Origin: Diphasiastrum complanatum
Lineage: Eukaryota; Streptophyta; Lycopodiopsida; Lycopodiales; Lycopodiaceae
Reading direction: 5' to 3'
Assembly: GCA_029204225.1 (NCBI GenBank)
Contig: CM055106.1
Location: forward strand, 8,790,274-8,854,273
DNA length: 64,000 bases
The translations under genes were made by a program, and so were the position numbers. Each line of letters opens with the position of its first letter. The first letter of the stretch is position 1. Under the pieces are notes generated by a model. The model saw only the letters and a program-made list of their open reading frames with translations. It was not told where the DNA came from and ran no database searches. Positions 20,583 to 30,307 of the stretch are shown piece by piece.

Positions 20583-21420
20583 AAAAACCCGTCTTAGGTA
20601 TATCCTCTACCTTAATGTGAATTTCATGATACCCTGATCTTAGATCTATCTTGGTAAAGTACCTTGCACCACCAAGATAATTTATCAGGTCATCCATTCA
20701 TGGTAGTGGATACCTATTCTTAATTGTAACTTTGTTCAACTTTTTATAGTCCATGCAAAACCTTATAGTCCCATCCTCCTTGGCGACCAGAATCACTGGT
20801 GATGCCCAAGGAGACTTACTAGGTTTAACCCACCCTTCTTCTAGATACTCACGTAATTGCCTTTGTACCTCAGCCTTTTCCGATGCACTCATCCCATAAG
20901 GGTGTTGTGCAATCAGAATTGAACTAGGTATAAAGTCAATCTTGTGATCTATAGACCTTTCAGGTAGTAAACCTGCAGGAAGGTCTAGAAAAAACATCAT
21001 TGAATTCTTGCCTAAGTTTATTATAGGCTTTAAATTCAGGAGTGTTCTCACTAGGTATATTCATGGCAATAAGTTTAAGAATCTCATCATTGCAACAAAT
21101 TAAGTTTTTGTGAAAACATAAATGAAATTTATACTCTATGTTCTTTATTAAAGAGTTAAGCTCATGCTTAGAAAAAGGTTTAGTACTAGTAGCACCAACA
21201 CTTAAACTAGCACTAATCTTTATTAAAGAACAATCATGCATAAAAGTTAAAGATTTTTCAACAAAATCGATTTTCAAAGATTTATTCTTATCATAATGCC
21301 ATTGTTGCCCAAGAACAACATCCACATTTGCCAAATTAATGGCATGGAATTCTAGTTTTTCAAAATAATCATGTATGTGCAATGGTACATTAGGAACCAC
21401 ATAATCCATGGGTTCGGAAT
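20583..21420 (-). pseudogene. Gypsy B protease end and RT N-terminus
   Basis: From 21409 the minus strand reads NLANVDVVLGQQWHYDKN (protease end), a spacer, [12 protein letters not shown] and [10 protein letters not shown]. It continues with [39 protein letters not shown] and [18 protein letters not shown], then IDLRSGYHEIHIKVEDIPKT at 20590. The RT stops there, before the catalytic YxDD. A frameshift lies near 21000. The protease N-part with its active site is gone, cut by the fragment at 21430-22490. Confidence 0.85.
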
Positions 21421-21429
21421 TAAATAACT

Positions 21430-22088
21430 GCCATTGTCACACAATATTTCTTCTCACTTTTTTTGATAGGAAGGTTTAGCATCTGCACCACCCTAATGGT
21501 AAAAGACGAACTCAACAAGCACCTTAAGACAGGTATTATTTATCTCGTCTTAAGTAGCGAATGGGTGTCTCCCATTGTTGTAGTCCCAAAGAAGAAGACT
21601 GGCAAAATTTGAATATGCCAGGACTTCAGGAAGTTGAATGCTGCCACAAGATAGGATCACCATCATTTATCCTTCACTAATTCTATCTTAGATCAGGTTG
21701 TTGGTCAAGAACGTTACAATTTTTGTGACGGTTTCTCTGGTTATAATCAGGTTGGAGTAAGGAAGGAGGATCGTTCCAAGACCATGTTTACTCCAGATTG
21801 GGGCACTTATGCCTACAACAAAATGCCCTTTGGTCTTTGCAATGCACCAACGACTTTTCAAAGAATTATGATGTTAATTTTCACTATCTTCCTAAGAAAT
21901 TTTCATTGATGATTTCTGTGTTTACAGTGATGTAAAAACTCACATACAGAAGCTGAAACTTACATTGCAACAGTGACGAGACACTTGTTTGTCACTTCAC
22001 CCAGAAAACATTTTTTTCATATGAAAGAAGGAATTTTACTTGGACATAGAATATCAAACAGACCAATAGAGATCGATAAAAATAACTG
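21430..22088 (+). pseudogene. Plus-strand gypsy RT fragment (D) inside B
   Basis: With one stop and later frameshifts the plus strand reads VKDELNKHLKTG, SSEWVSPIVVVPKKKTGK, CQDFRKLNAATR, DGFSGYNQVGVRKEDRSK and AYNKMPFGLCNAPTTFQRI, then (shifted) DDFCVYSDVKTHIQK and LLGHRISNRPIEIDKN. The sequence style (DGFSGYNQ, KLNAATR) is that of Athila/Tat-type gypsy elements, not of B itself. The YxDD is read as a damaged DDFCVY-type motif. Confidence 0.75.
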
Positions 22089-22298
22089 ATCGATGCAGAG
22101 AAAAAGCTCCACGAGTCTATCAAAGAATTCTATGAGAAGATCGACTCGTTCGAAGCAGACAACAATCAACTGCTCGAACAAAATTGTTTGCTAGAAGATC
22201 AACTTCATACTGCAACAAAGGAAGCTGATTCTTTGAAAGAAATCAATAAGGCGATTGAAGCCAAGTCTGCGCATTTTTATACAACAACTGATTTTTAA
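22089..22298 (+). other. Open coiled-coil segment of 69 codons
   Basis: From ATC at 22089 to a TAA at 22296-22298 the plus strand is open and reads IDAEKKLHESIKEFYEKID, DNNQLLEQNCLLEDQL, KEADSLKEINKAIEAK. The heptad-like pattern predicts a coiled coil. It directly follows the RT fragment. It resembles the coiled-coil part of LINE ORF1 or gag proteins in style, but no family could be assigned. It has no in-frame ATG near its start. Confidence 0.45.
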
Positions 22299-22499
22299 AA
22301 ACAAGTGCTGAAAGGAATCAGGACAATGTCGTTATCCAAAAACTTCTACAGAAGGAACGAGCAACATTGATCTCGTGTCAAAAAGTACATTAACATGTCA
22401 TCCAATTTTACCCTTAATGCAAATTAAGTCATTAGGTCCATAAAACATTGAACTAAAAAAACAAATATCCATCTCATTATTTGAGATATGATACCTGAG

Positions 22500-23153
22500 G
22501 TTAAGGCTTTGTTTTTGACACAATCCTGTGCAAGGTGATCCTCTCCATTGCACTTGAAGCAAAGATTCTTCTTTCGAGCTTCCGCTAGGTCCTTCTTGCC
22601 ACCTTGATGTTTATTAAGTGGTGTTTCGGTTTCTTAGAATTAGGATTTGAAGATGTCTCATTGGTAACTTCCTTATCCTTTCTTTTAAATAGGAAACCCT
22701 TCTTTTGCTCATTAGGGTGATGACTCTTATGTGCCTTAGGAGTATCATCAAAAAAATTTGCAGCCCTAATAGCATCTTCTAGGGTGTTAGGATGGTTCCT
22801 TCTAACATCCACTTGATAGTCTTTAGGTAAACCATCAATAAACATGAGCATCTGTAATTTTGGAGGTATTTCACTATAAAAAGGAGTAAGATACTCATGG
22901 AAATCTTGAATGAAATGATCAAGACCTTTAGTCATGATTAATCCCGAAAGCTTTTGAAAATGTTCATAATTATCTAACAAGGGAAGAAAGTATTCCCTGA
23001 ATACTAGGCAAAATGCCTCCCATGTTAAGGGTTGTTTTTCTTTGGCTACTAAATCCTCCCAACAAACTAAGTCTTTTCCATCCAAAAACATACTGGCGGT
23101 GAAAAGTTTTCACTTTCAAAAAATATATTCACGACAAAATATTTATTCCAAAC
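22500..23153 (-). pseudogene. Gypsy B gag C-part with zinc knuckle
   Basis: The minus strand (23091-22585) reads the retrotransposon gag core: MFLDGKDLVCWEDLVAKEK, FCLVFREYFLPLLDNYEHFQ, FIQDFHEYLTPFYSE, MFIDGLPKDYQVDVRRN. A basic linker and then the CCHC knuckle CFKCNGEDHLAQDC (about 22560-22515) follow. Element D cuts it on the left, and a hAT-like transposon interrupts it on the right at 23154. Confidence 0.85.
23146..23153. repeat. 8-bp target duplication TTCCAAAC (left)
   Basis: Identical to 23976-23983 on the other side of the hAT-like element. Confidence 0.9.
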
Positions 23154-23975
23154 CATAGTTGCAGCGAAACACGATTCGTTGGGTCTGCGATTCGCAAGTC
23201 GCGATTCGCAGAATCGCGATTCGAGACCCAGAATCGCAAAAAAAAAAAAAAATATATTGGAAAAATAGCTTATTGCTGAAATTTTTTTAGGGGATCAATG
23301 GTCAATTCAGCGTTCTGCCTCTCAGAAGTGCAGTAGATGAGGCACAAACAGATCTTATTTTCAGTAGCTATCCGATTGTCATTTGTTGTGGTTTTCAGTA
23401 AATGTTAATGCTACAGTTGGGACGATCAACTGTATGAATGATGATCACTTTTGCAATTGGTTCACTGAAGTGTGAGTGCAATGTACATACAGTTGGGGGC
23501 ATAAATATTGGGCCCTTCTCGGCGCGCATTTGGACCCCATTTTTATCTATAGGGGGGCGGTGGCATTTTTATCTACAGTGTCTATATAGCAGGAAGCTCT
23601 AGGGGGTTCGGGGGGCGGTAGCCCCCCGAGAAACGGGGGGTCCGGGGGCAGTAGCCCCCCGAGAAACAGGGGGTCCGGGGGGAGGTAGCCCCCCGGTGGG
23701 GGGTTTGGGGGGCAACGCCCCCCGGCCCCGACGGTAAGGCCTCTTCATGATTTGGCCTTCAACCTCCCCAAGTGAAAACTTTTGGTGTTTCGCACCCAAA
23801 ACAGTCAACAAACTACACAATCATAATCCCCTCGATCAGAGCTTTCATCTGATACCCATATTGCCTAAACAAATTTCAAAAAAAAAAAAACGATTCTACA
23901 CGATTCTGGGAAAATCTCGAATCGCGAATCAGAATCGCAATTTTGATCGCGATTCAGAATCGCGCTGCAACTATG
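23154..23975. mobile_element. hAT-like non-autonomous DNA transposon, 822 bp
   Basis: Perfect 13-bp terminal inverted repeats (CATAGTTGCAGCG / CGCTGCAACTATG), flanked by identical 8-bp duplications TTCCAAAC. Both ends carry subterminal clusters of GAATCGCGATTCG-like motifs in both orientations. 8-bp duplications and CA...TG termini are typical of the hAT superfamily. No transposase is encoded. The middle holds G+C-rich tandem repeats. It inserted into the gag of element B. Related sequence occurs at 31776-31853 and 36371-36535. Confidence 0.88.
23600..23730. repeat. G+C-rich tandem repeats inside the hAT-like element
   Basis: Three to four units of about 35 bp with runs of four to six G or C (GGGGGGCGGTAGCCCCCCG, AGAAACGGGGGGTCCGGGG). 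Each unit can fold on itself because GGGGGG and CCCCCC alternate. The long minus-strand frame across it, rich in PGPPVSRGATA repeats, is a by-product of the repeat and is not proposed as a gene. Confidence 0.8.
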
Positions 23976-23983
23976 TTCCAAAC

Positions 23984-24427
23984 ATTAAGCCATGAATTAA
24001 CTCCTTGTAAACTCCTCTCTTACTTTTCCTCTTCATACACTTATAGGAGGAGGTACTACATGCTTTCGATGATTAGCCAACTTAGATTCAAGGGCTTGAT
24101 TTTTCAAATTAGTTTTATGTAGTTGTTGGTTTGTTTCTTGGATTTGTTGGTAGTGCCACACTATCAAGTTTAGATAAATCAAAGGTAGGTTGATTGATCC
24201 ATGGGAGTGTCTTGATCGTGATCTCAGATTTCAAAGCATCAACAAAGAAAGTAAGATTAGAAAAAGACAATAGGCTTATGAATGCTTTAGTGTAAACTAA
24301 TGCATGTTCTTTTACAAGCTCATTCCAAGCTTTCCATAAGTTTAAATCCCAAAAAAAGTTCAAAACTTTTAGATTCGATCTCATGAAAATGACTCAAAAC
24401 CATAGAATTAATGAACCGTCCACGGTT
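23984..24427 (-). pseudogene. Gypsy B gag N-part, 5' end missing
   Basis: The minus strand frame 24384-24115 reads LWKAWNELVKEHALVY and LKSEITIKTLPWINQPTFDL, then a degenerate stretch joins it to the gag core at 23153. I assign it to gag from its position and the uninterrupted strand order, not from a strong motif. The right side is cut by the E LTR at 24428; the PBS and 5' LTR of B are not here. Confidence 0.5.
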
Positions 24428-24707
24428 AACAAATGACAGAGTTTCCCTACTTATAGCCAAGAGGAAGCCCTAAAAAGGAAACTTCCGGTGGCTAGGGCCC
24501 AACTGGGAGGGATAATAGTGCGCCCTCCAAGAAAGCCCCCACTCTCCAGTCATATGTCCAAATGGCCTAATAATGAATAATAAGGCCAAAGGCCAACCAT
24601 ATAGTCTAAGTGTCACTAATGAATAAAAAGGGCCCAAGGCCTGCTTATGTATAAAGGAAAGTAAATGTAAATGGACGTGGCGAATGTAATGAGCCAAGTC
24701 CATAACT
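24428..24707 (-). repeat. Truncated 3' LTR of element E
   Basis: On the minus strand it starts AGTTATGGACTTGGCTC after GGGGAG and matches the LTR at 2477-2915 closely. It is lost after CATTTGTTA, where the match to that LTR stops. Confidence 0.85.
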
Positions 24708-24752
24708 CTCCCCGACACAAAAAAAAGACCCAACTGCCGAAAAGAAATTGGA

Positions 24753-24990
24753 TCAAATAGCAGCAAGCCTTGGTGCATCAACAACTTGAGCAAGTGCAGC
24801 AAGAGCACGATCCTGATCCGCAAGTGATGGTATATGATAAAAGATAGGCTCCCATGTGGCCTCCTCAAAAGGACGACCATCCAACTGGACCAAAAACTGA
24901 ATCTGCCAGCAGTATTGACTATGGTGAAGGCGAACTTGGTGAATGGCAACTGGTAAGAAAGGGAACAGCTCAGGATCAACATCATGGCGA
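24753..24990 (-). pseudogene. Element E pol C-terminal (chromodomain-like) remnant
   Basis: The minus strand reads DPELFPFLPVAIHQVRLHHS, IQFLVQLDGRPFEEATWEP and SLADQDRALAALAQVVDAP. It aligns with the end of A (EPELFPFLLVAIHQVR, VQFLVQWNGRPLEEATWEP). It joins abruptly to unrecognised sequence upstream. Confidence 0.85.
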
Positions 24991-26700
24991 CGAAGGGAAC
25001 ATCTCGGCCGCGTCATCTGAAACCAAGCAATATGGAACAACCAGGAATGCCAAGGTATCCGTAATGCCCAAGATAGTAGAGGATCAGCCCAAAAGATAGG
25101 GACATCATACCAAGGTATCCAAAAAGCCCGAGAAGGTAGAACTGCATCAGCAACGGGAAGCCAATAAGGAAACTGGAAAAGAGATGGACACTCATCGCGA
25201 ATAGCTGCATCATACACATAACCATCAACCATATGTGCAAACTCAGTGATATAGGTGCCCCAAGAAAAGATAGCAGCATCGGAAGACCAGCACCAAGGAG
25301 TAGGAACATAAGCACGATGACAAGCACGCTGTAATAGCATGGAAAAGCAAGCGATATGCCAGGAAACATGGATCATAAAGAGATCATCCTGACAAAGGAT
25401 AGCTAGAATGGAGAAATGTGCACCAACATGGTCAAAAGCCCAAGGTATCCATAAGGCCCATGAATGAGAAGTAGCAATGGCACACGGTACCTTCAAGGCC
25501 CCTATCACGAGAAGAGCAGCATGCCAAAAGCTTCATAAGGTCCAAGAAATCAATGCATCATACCAAAAACGGATGGAGAATCGGATGACCCATCGGAACT
25601 GGCCCCAAGTGTAATCCCAAAGTACACACCAGGCGCACAAGTGAGGAATAGAAGAAATGCACTGGAACGAGGAACGGGAACCCCAACATCAGTAGCAAGC
25701 ATCGGATCAATATCCACATGTAGTCAGGAATGAGTATCAAAGCACGTATGAGCAATACTGAAGTATATGGCGGCAACATCCCCAAAAACTATCCAAGAGA
25801 GGAGAAGGAACTCTCTCAAGGTACTCGCAACTCAGCATTAGAGGCCAAGCGATATGGAGCAACCTGAAATGACAGGGAATCTGAAGATCACCTGGACAAA
25901 CAGTAGCTGGAACGGAGGCAATAACCCAAGCCATCAGCATATGCCAAGCCTGACAATGAACAATCCAAGGAACAGATAGAGAGCCACGTGCATAATCATA
26001 GAGATATCCGCACCATAGGCGATCAATAATATGGAAAAACCAGCACCAATCAACAGTCCAAATGGAAACCAAGCTATACGTAATAACCAGGAATGCCATA
26101 TATCCATAGCATCGGCATGGACTGCAGCAAACCTATATGTAGAAATACAAGGAGACTGAAGGATGCCCGTATACTCATCCAGAAAGATCCCAGCATATAA
26201 ATACCCTAGATAAGTAATAGTGACCATCGGGCAAATATCCTCAGATGGAAAATGTGTAATGGTAAGGGCCAAAGGCGCATGAATCATGTAAGGAACCGTA
26301 GAAATATCATGAGGCAGTTCACAAACCTCAAGCAAAGATCCATGGAGTAAAGCGAAAGAAGATACAACCTGATCACCAATAGCGAGGGAACCATCAAACG
26401 TGGACCCGTGAAGAACCCCATAGAAATCAGCAGGAACATCGGCCATAATGGACTCAAGAGATGGAGATATAGAGACCAATGGAGAAGATACTGCACCAAC
26501 CACCGAACCAGGAGGGCTATCTGAGGTATGCGCAAAAGCAATAGTAGAAATACCACCAAGGTATACGGCCTGAATATCAATGAAACCAGGAATGGCCACT
26601 GAATACAATATCGGTGAATCGAGGCATATAGGCACAAGGCACACAACAACAACCTGTAAATCCGGAGCAGCAACAACCTGAGGAAGAGGACCCACGGATG
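24991..26700 (-). repeat. Element E repetitive insert of unknown origin
   Basis: This takes the place of RT, RNase H and integrase. Plus-strand motifs recur irregularly: CCAAGGTATCC (25050, 25112, 25442 region), GGAATGCCA (25045, 26092), AAGCRATATGG-type blocks (25028, 25848) and AAAAGCCC. The minus strand has long open frames (25508-24753, 26776-25934) with repeated peptides such as SWALWIPWAF, RAFWIPWYD, ALRIPWHSWLFHIAWF and DIWHSWLLRIAWF. They are hydrophobic and Trp-rich. Nothing matches a family I know. It may be an amplified scrap of the element or captured DNA. Confidence 0.6.
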
Positions 26701-26812
26701 GTGAAAGTGAAGCAGCAACCGATGTACTCTGAATGGAAAGAAGAGCTGCATCCTGAGCCTGTGGCAGGCTACGCATAAACTGCTTCCCGGTAACCGACTG
26801 ATAGTCACCCTA

Positions 26813-28696
26813 GGAATCAATACCAGCAAGTGAATGATGCTGACCAGCATGAGTAAAGGAAAGTGTCTGCTGAGAGAGATCCACAGCAACAGTACCAAGT
26901 GAAGAGAACCAGTCTGCACCAAAAATAATGTCATAGTGCTTCAGAGAAATGATGTAGAAATCTGCCTGACCAGAAAAATCACCAATGCAATAATCCAAGC
27001 CTTGAATCATCTGAGAACTGGGAAAAGAATAGGAACGAGCAACCTCGACACTGAGAGGCTGGGAAGCAGGAACAGGTGTAGCACGAATCCTGGTGGAAAT
27101 GTAACTGCTAATAAATGAATGTGTACTGCCTATATCCACTAAAGCAATATACTCTTGCCCCGCATCTAGAATAATATGATCCACAAATGGAACAACATAC
27201 GTAGGCATAATAACATAAGCATCAATTGATAAGTTCTGGCCTAAATATGCATCTAGAAGAACCGCATACTCATCTAGACGGGTATCAGCAAAATCAGCTA
27301 GTGAGTATACAATAGGACCATCATGAAATGTATAACCGTATGCCATATGGAGATCTACTGGAGTAGCCAAAACATCTGAAACCGTAGACCCATGAATAAT
27401 ATCGAAATAAGGAGCATAGGCGACAACATCTATAGCATGGCGCTCAGGAACATGAGTAGCGTCAAAGTACTCAACAACAATATCAAAGCATGGAACAACA
27501 TCATCAATAGTATCATAGCATGCTATATCAGTATCAAGGACCATATCAACCGCAACCTGTATATGTGAATCAGCATCAATAGGAACCTGTATATGGGACT
27601 CTGACTCACTATGGGATACAATGACGAGCTCAGGTAGATCAATAAATATCTCAAGTAAATCGGGCAACTCACTCAAACTGTGTGATATAGGATCCTGAAG
27701 GTCAGCGAACTCTGCAGACGTGTAACGTCGGACAAAAGCAGGTCGAGGGGTCGGAGGACGAGGAGACGAAGGGACAATGCAAGGAGCTGGAACTGAAGGG
27801 GCAGGTGTAGGGGTGGACATAGCGGGAAAAGATGAAGCAAAAGGACGGGGTCGGGAGAAGCGGGAAGGAAGGGTGTCAGAGTACTTGTGCTGTAAAGTAC
27901 TGGCAAGAGACATCGCCTCAACAAGTGTGGGAGGACGAAAGGAAGAAACATCGTAATGTAAGGCACCACGAAGCCCAGCAATGTAACGAAAAATAAGCTC
28001 AGTGGGCGGTAAATCTGTGAAAAGATAAGAAAGCTCAATAAACTGATCTGTATAAAAAGCAAGGTCACTGGTCTGAGTGAGGCTACAGAATGTATCACGT
28101 TGGCGGTCGAGCCATTGAGGATCAATCATAGCATGACGGAGGTCACGACGAAAGGTATGCCATTTATGGAGCCCTTCCCGATCAGGATCAGCTCGATAAA
28201 CTCGCCACCACGTGGCGGCGTTTCCCTCTAAGTGTAAAGCAGCCAACTGGATCTTCTGAGGATCAGTCTTAGGGTAGATCTGAAAACATGTGTCAAGCTT
28301 AGCAAACCAATTCTCTAATAAGTTCCCGTCAGAGGAACCAGAATAGGTAGCAAGTTGTACCCTATCACGAAAGTCTCGAGCAAAGTGTGGCTCAGGAACT
28401 AGGGGACGTGGAAAGAAACCAGGAGGTGGGTTAGGTGGAATGAACAGTCCACCACCAGGCTGACTAGCAGAAGAAGATGGAAATCCAAACGGAGAGGGAG
28501 TCCCAAATGAAGGAAAGACAAGAGCTTTTCCAACACCATGAGGCTGTAAAGAATCAATATGTGACTGCATAGTAAGAAAGCCGGTCATAACTGTATCAAA
28601 GCGAAGAACGAGGCCAGAAAGGGTTTCATCCATACGCCGAAATTGATCGGATAAGTTTTCCTGAACAGTTTCGCTCGGGGTAGGTGAATGTGCCAT
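26813..28696 (-). CDS. Element E gag-protease open frame (about 628 aa)
   Basis: Starts at ATG 28696 (MAHSPTPSETVQ), chosen because it aligns with the A start MATSLSEDPS; the frame is open a few codons further upstream. Gag core: FARDFRDRVQLATYSGSSDG, LLENWFAKLDTCFQ, ATWWRVYRADPDREGLHKW, MIDPQWLDRQRD, IAGLRGALHYDVSSFRPPT. In A, SAAEFAEFQQK leads into a zinc knuckle. Here SAEFADLQ leads instead into about 170 acidic, hydrophobic residues (LSELPDLLEIFIDLPELV, DTIDDVVPCFDIVVEYF). Protease follows with ALVDIGSTHSFI, so the active-site DTG has become DIG. The frame ends in GIDS and a UAG at 26812-26810, in frame with sequence beyond. Confidence 0.8.
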
Positions 28697-29090
28697 AATG
28701 ATATCCTGATACAATTTCCTGATGGAAAGGTAAAGAACATTAGTAATGTGCTTTACGTGCCTCGTTTAAAGAAAAGCTTGCTTTTTGTAAGAGTTATGGC
28801 GAATTAACGCTTGAAAGTTGAATTTGTCAAAGACGCCCATTCTATGAAGGATATGGATCATGCCTACAAGGTGGTTGCGACAGGATATCATGACAACAAT
28901 TGTGACCTTTGAAAGCCAAATGCAGCCAAGCCAGGTGAATATGGATTGTTGCATCTCAATCTAAATTACTCACTGCAGTATTACGCTACAATTGGCTAAT
29001 ATATTTACGAAATCTTTGGGCAAAGACAAGTTTGAATTCTTCAAGACACACCTAGTCGTAAAAAAGATAGCATAGACTATGATGGAAGGA
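28697..29090 (+). pseudogene. Copia fragment (G): pre-integrase region joined to RNase H end
   Basis: The plus strand reads QFPDGKVKNISNVLYVPRL, KVEFVKDAHSMKDMDHAYKV (the protease/pre-integrase region). After a large deletion it reads QLANIFTKSLGKDKFEFFKT with HLVVKKIA and a stop, the usual RNase H end of copia elements. Integrase and RT are deleted. Confidence 0.75.
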
Positions 29091-29450
29091 CAAATATGTG
29101 AGAAAAAGACCTACTTTACTTTATTGCACTTGTGATGCTTTGATAATATATATTTCTATGCTTAGTTAGCATACTATCATGGAGGCATGTTCCATGAGTG
29201 CTGTTATTAGTTTTTTGGAAACGCTAATGATTGAGGGAGAGAGTTAAAAATGCAATCCTTAATCGTTTTTTCTATTACAGTTCTTTTTCTCTCTTTGAGT
29301 CTCCAGACGACTGGGCTAATCTTTATCAAGCCCCAATTTTCACATATATATTGTACTCTTTGTTGCAAGTAATTAATACCACTGGCTGTGGGAGTTTGCT
29401 AGAGAGAGTCTTTTCTTCCTGTGATAAATGTATGTGGTGAATTGATATCT
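29091..29450 (+). repeat. Copia G 3' LTR (approximate limits)
   Basis: Follows the pol end and matches the inverted segment at 7451-7680. It has a TATA-like CATATATATTGTAC near 29341. Exact termini and target duplication were not resolved. Confidence 0.55.
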
Positions 29451-29861
29451 CTCTATGTTGGTTAAATTTTGGTCATGACACTTTCTATTAGCAAAGACAC
29501 ATTGCACTCCCACGTATCGCGTAACAAACTAACTATACTCTTGTTTCAACTTGAAAGTACTACTTGCTCCCATAAAAAAATTCATCAACTTCTTTTATTT
29601 TTCTTTGATAATTTCTTAGCATATGTGAGTATAGGCATATTTCCTCTTATTGGTAACTAATTGTTCGGATAGACCAAAGTAATTTCTTGTTTTGTCATCT
29701 TTTTCTAGTAATGTGTAAAGTCTCAAAAACCAAAATGCCATAACAATAGCAAATATCAATCACCAATCCTTATACCAAATACAAGATGGAAGAAGAGCTT
29801 ATATTGCACTATGCACAAGTTACAACAAGAATAAACTCCAAGTCAAAATTATTATACATAC
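29451..29861. other. No gene seen
   Basis: A+T-rich sequence with short frames on the plus strand only. No motif, and no LTR partner recognised. Confidence 0.5.
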
Positions 29862-30307
29862 CAGGAGACGAGAGTATGATTGCCCTTTCTAAAAACTCCT
29901 TGTTTCCTACTTCAATCACAACATCTTTGTCATCATAAGAGTCCTTTGGAGAAAACCTTGGCCATTCAATAATCTCCTTTTTAGGTCTTCTATCCTCTTC
30001 ACCACCTGTTGAGAAAATTGTAGTCTGATTTGAGAACTCATTGGAAGGGATAGAAGAACTATCAGAAAATAAGCCCCACTTTGAAATATGGTATTTTTCA
30101 TTTGAAGCCCAATCATCCACATTTCCCTGCATAGTTTCATCGGTACCCTCCAATAGAACCCCAATTTTGTTTTGGGCTGCATCATGATTATCTAAATCCT
30201 CCATTTTGATGTCTTCGATGACTTTTTTATACCATAGCTTATGGAGAATCAGTCCATGGCACAATTGAGTGGCAGGATCATCCCGAAACGGAGGAACATC
30301 CACCACC
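29862..30307 (-). CDS. Exon-like open frame of a possible host gene, unrecognised
   Basis: The minus strand is open for about 148 codons. It begins just inside an acceptor-like CATTTGACTTTTAG (AG at 30309-30308) and ends before a donor-like G/GTATGT (61-56 of 298xx). The product reads VVDVPPFRDDPATQLCHGL, LWYKKVIEDIKMEDLDNHD, NEKYHISKWGLFSDSSS and KKEIIEWPRFSPKDS. It is charged, low in hydrophobic runs, without stops and with ordinary codon use, unlike the decayed elements around it. No transposon motif is present and I do not recognise the family. It could be one internal exon of a gene whose other exons I cannot find. Confidence 0.45.

Larger units (their letters stand above)
24428..28696 (-). 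mobile_element. Gypsy element E (relative of A), 5'-truncated
   Basis: Minus-strand order: gag-protease frame (28696-26810), 1.7 kb of unrecognised repetitive sequence, a chromodomain-like pol end, GGGGAG polypurine tract, and a truncated 3' LTR (24707-24428). Gag and protease are homologous to those of A. RT, RNase H and integrase are absent. The 5' LTR, PBS and leader are missing because a copia fragment abuts the gag start at 28697. Confidence 0.85.

Noticed and set aside
23599-23820. Pro/Gly-rich repeated protein (PGPPVSRGATA)
   Set aside because: Translation of the G/C tandem repeats in a non-autonomous transposon; no start context or related copy with the frame kept.
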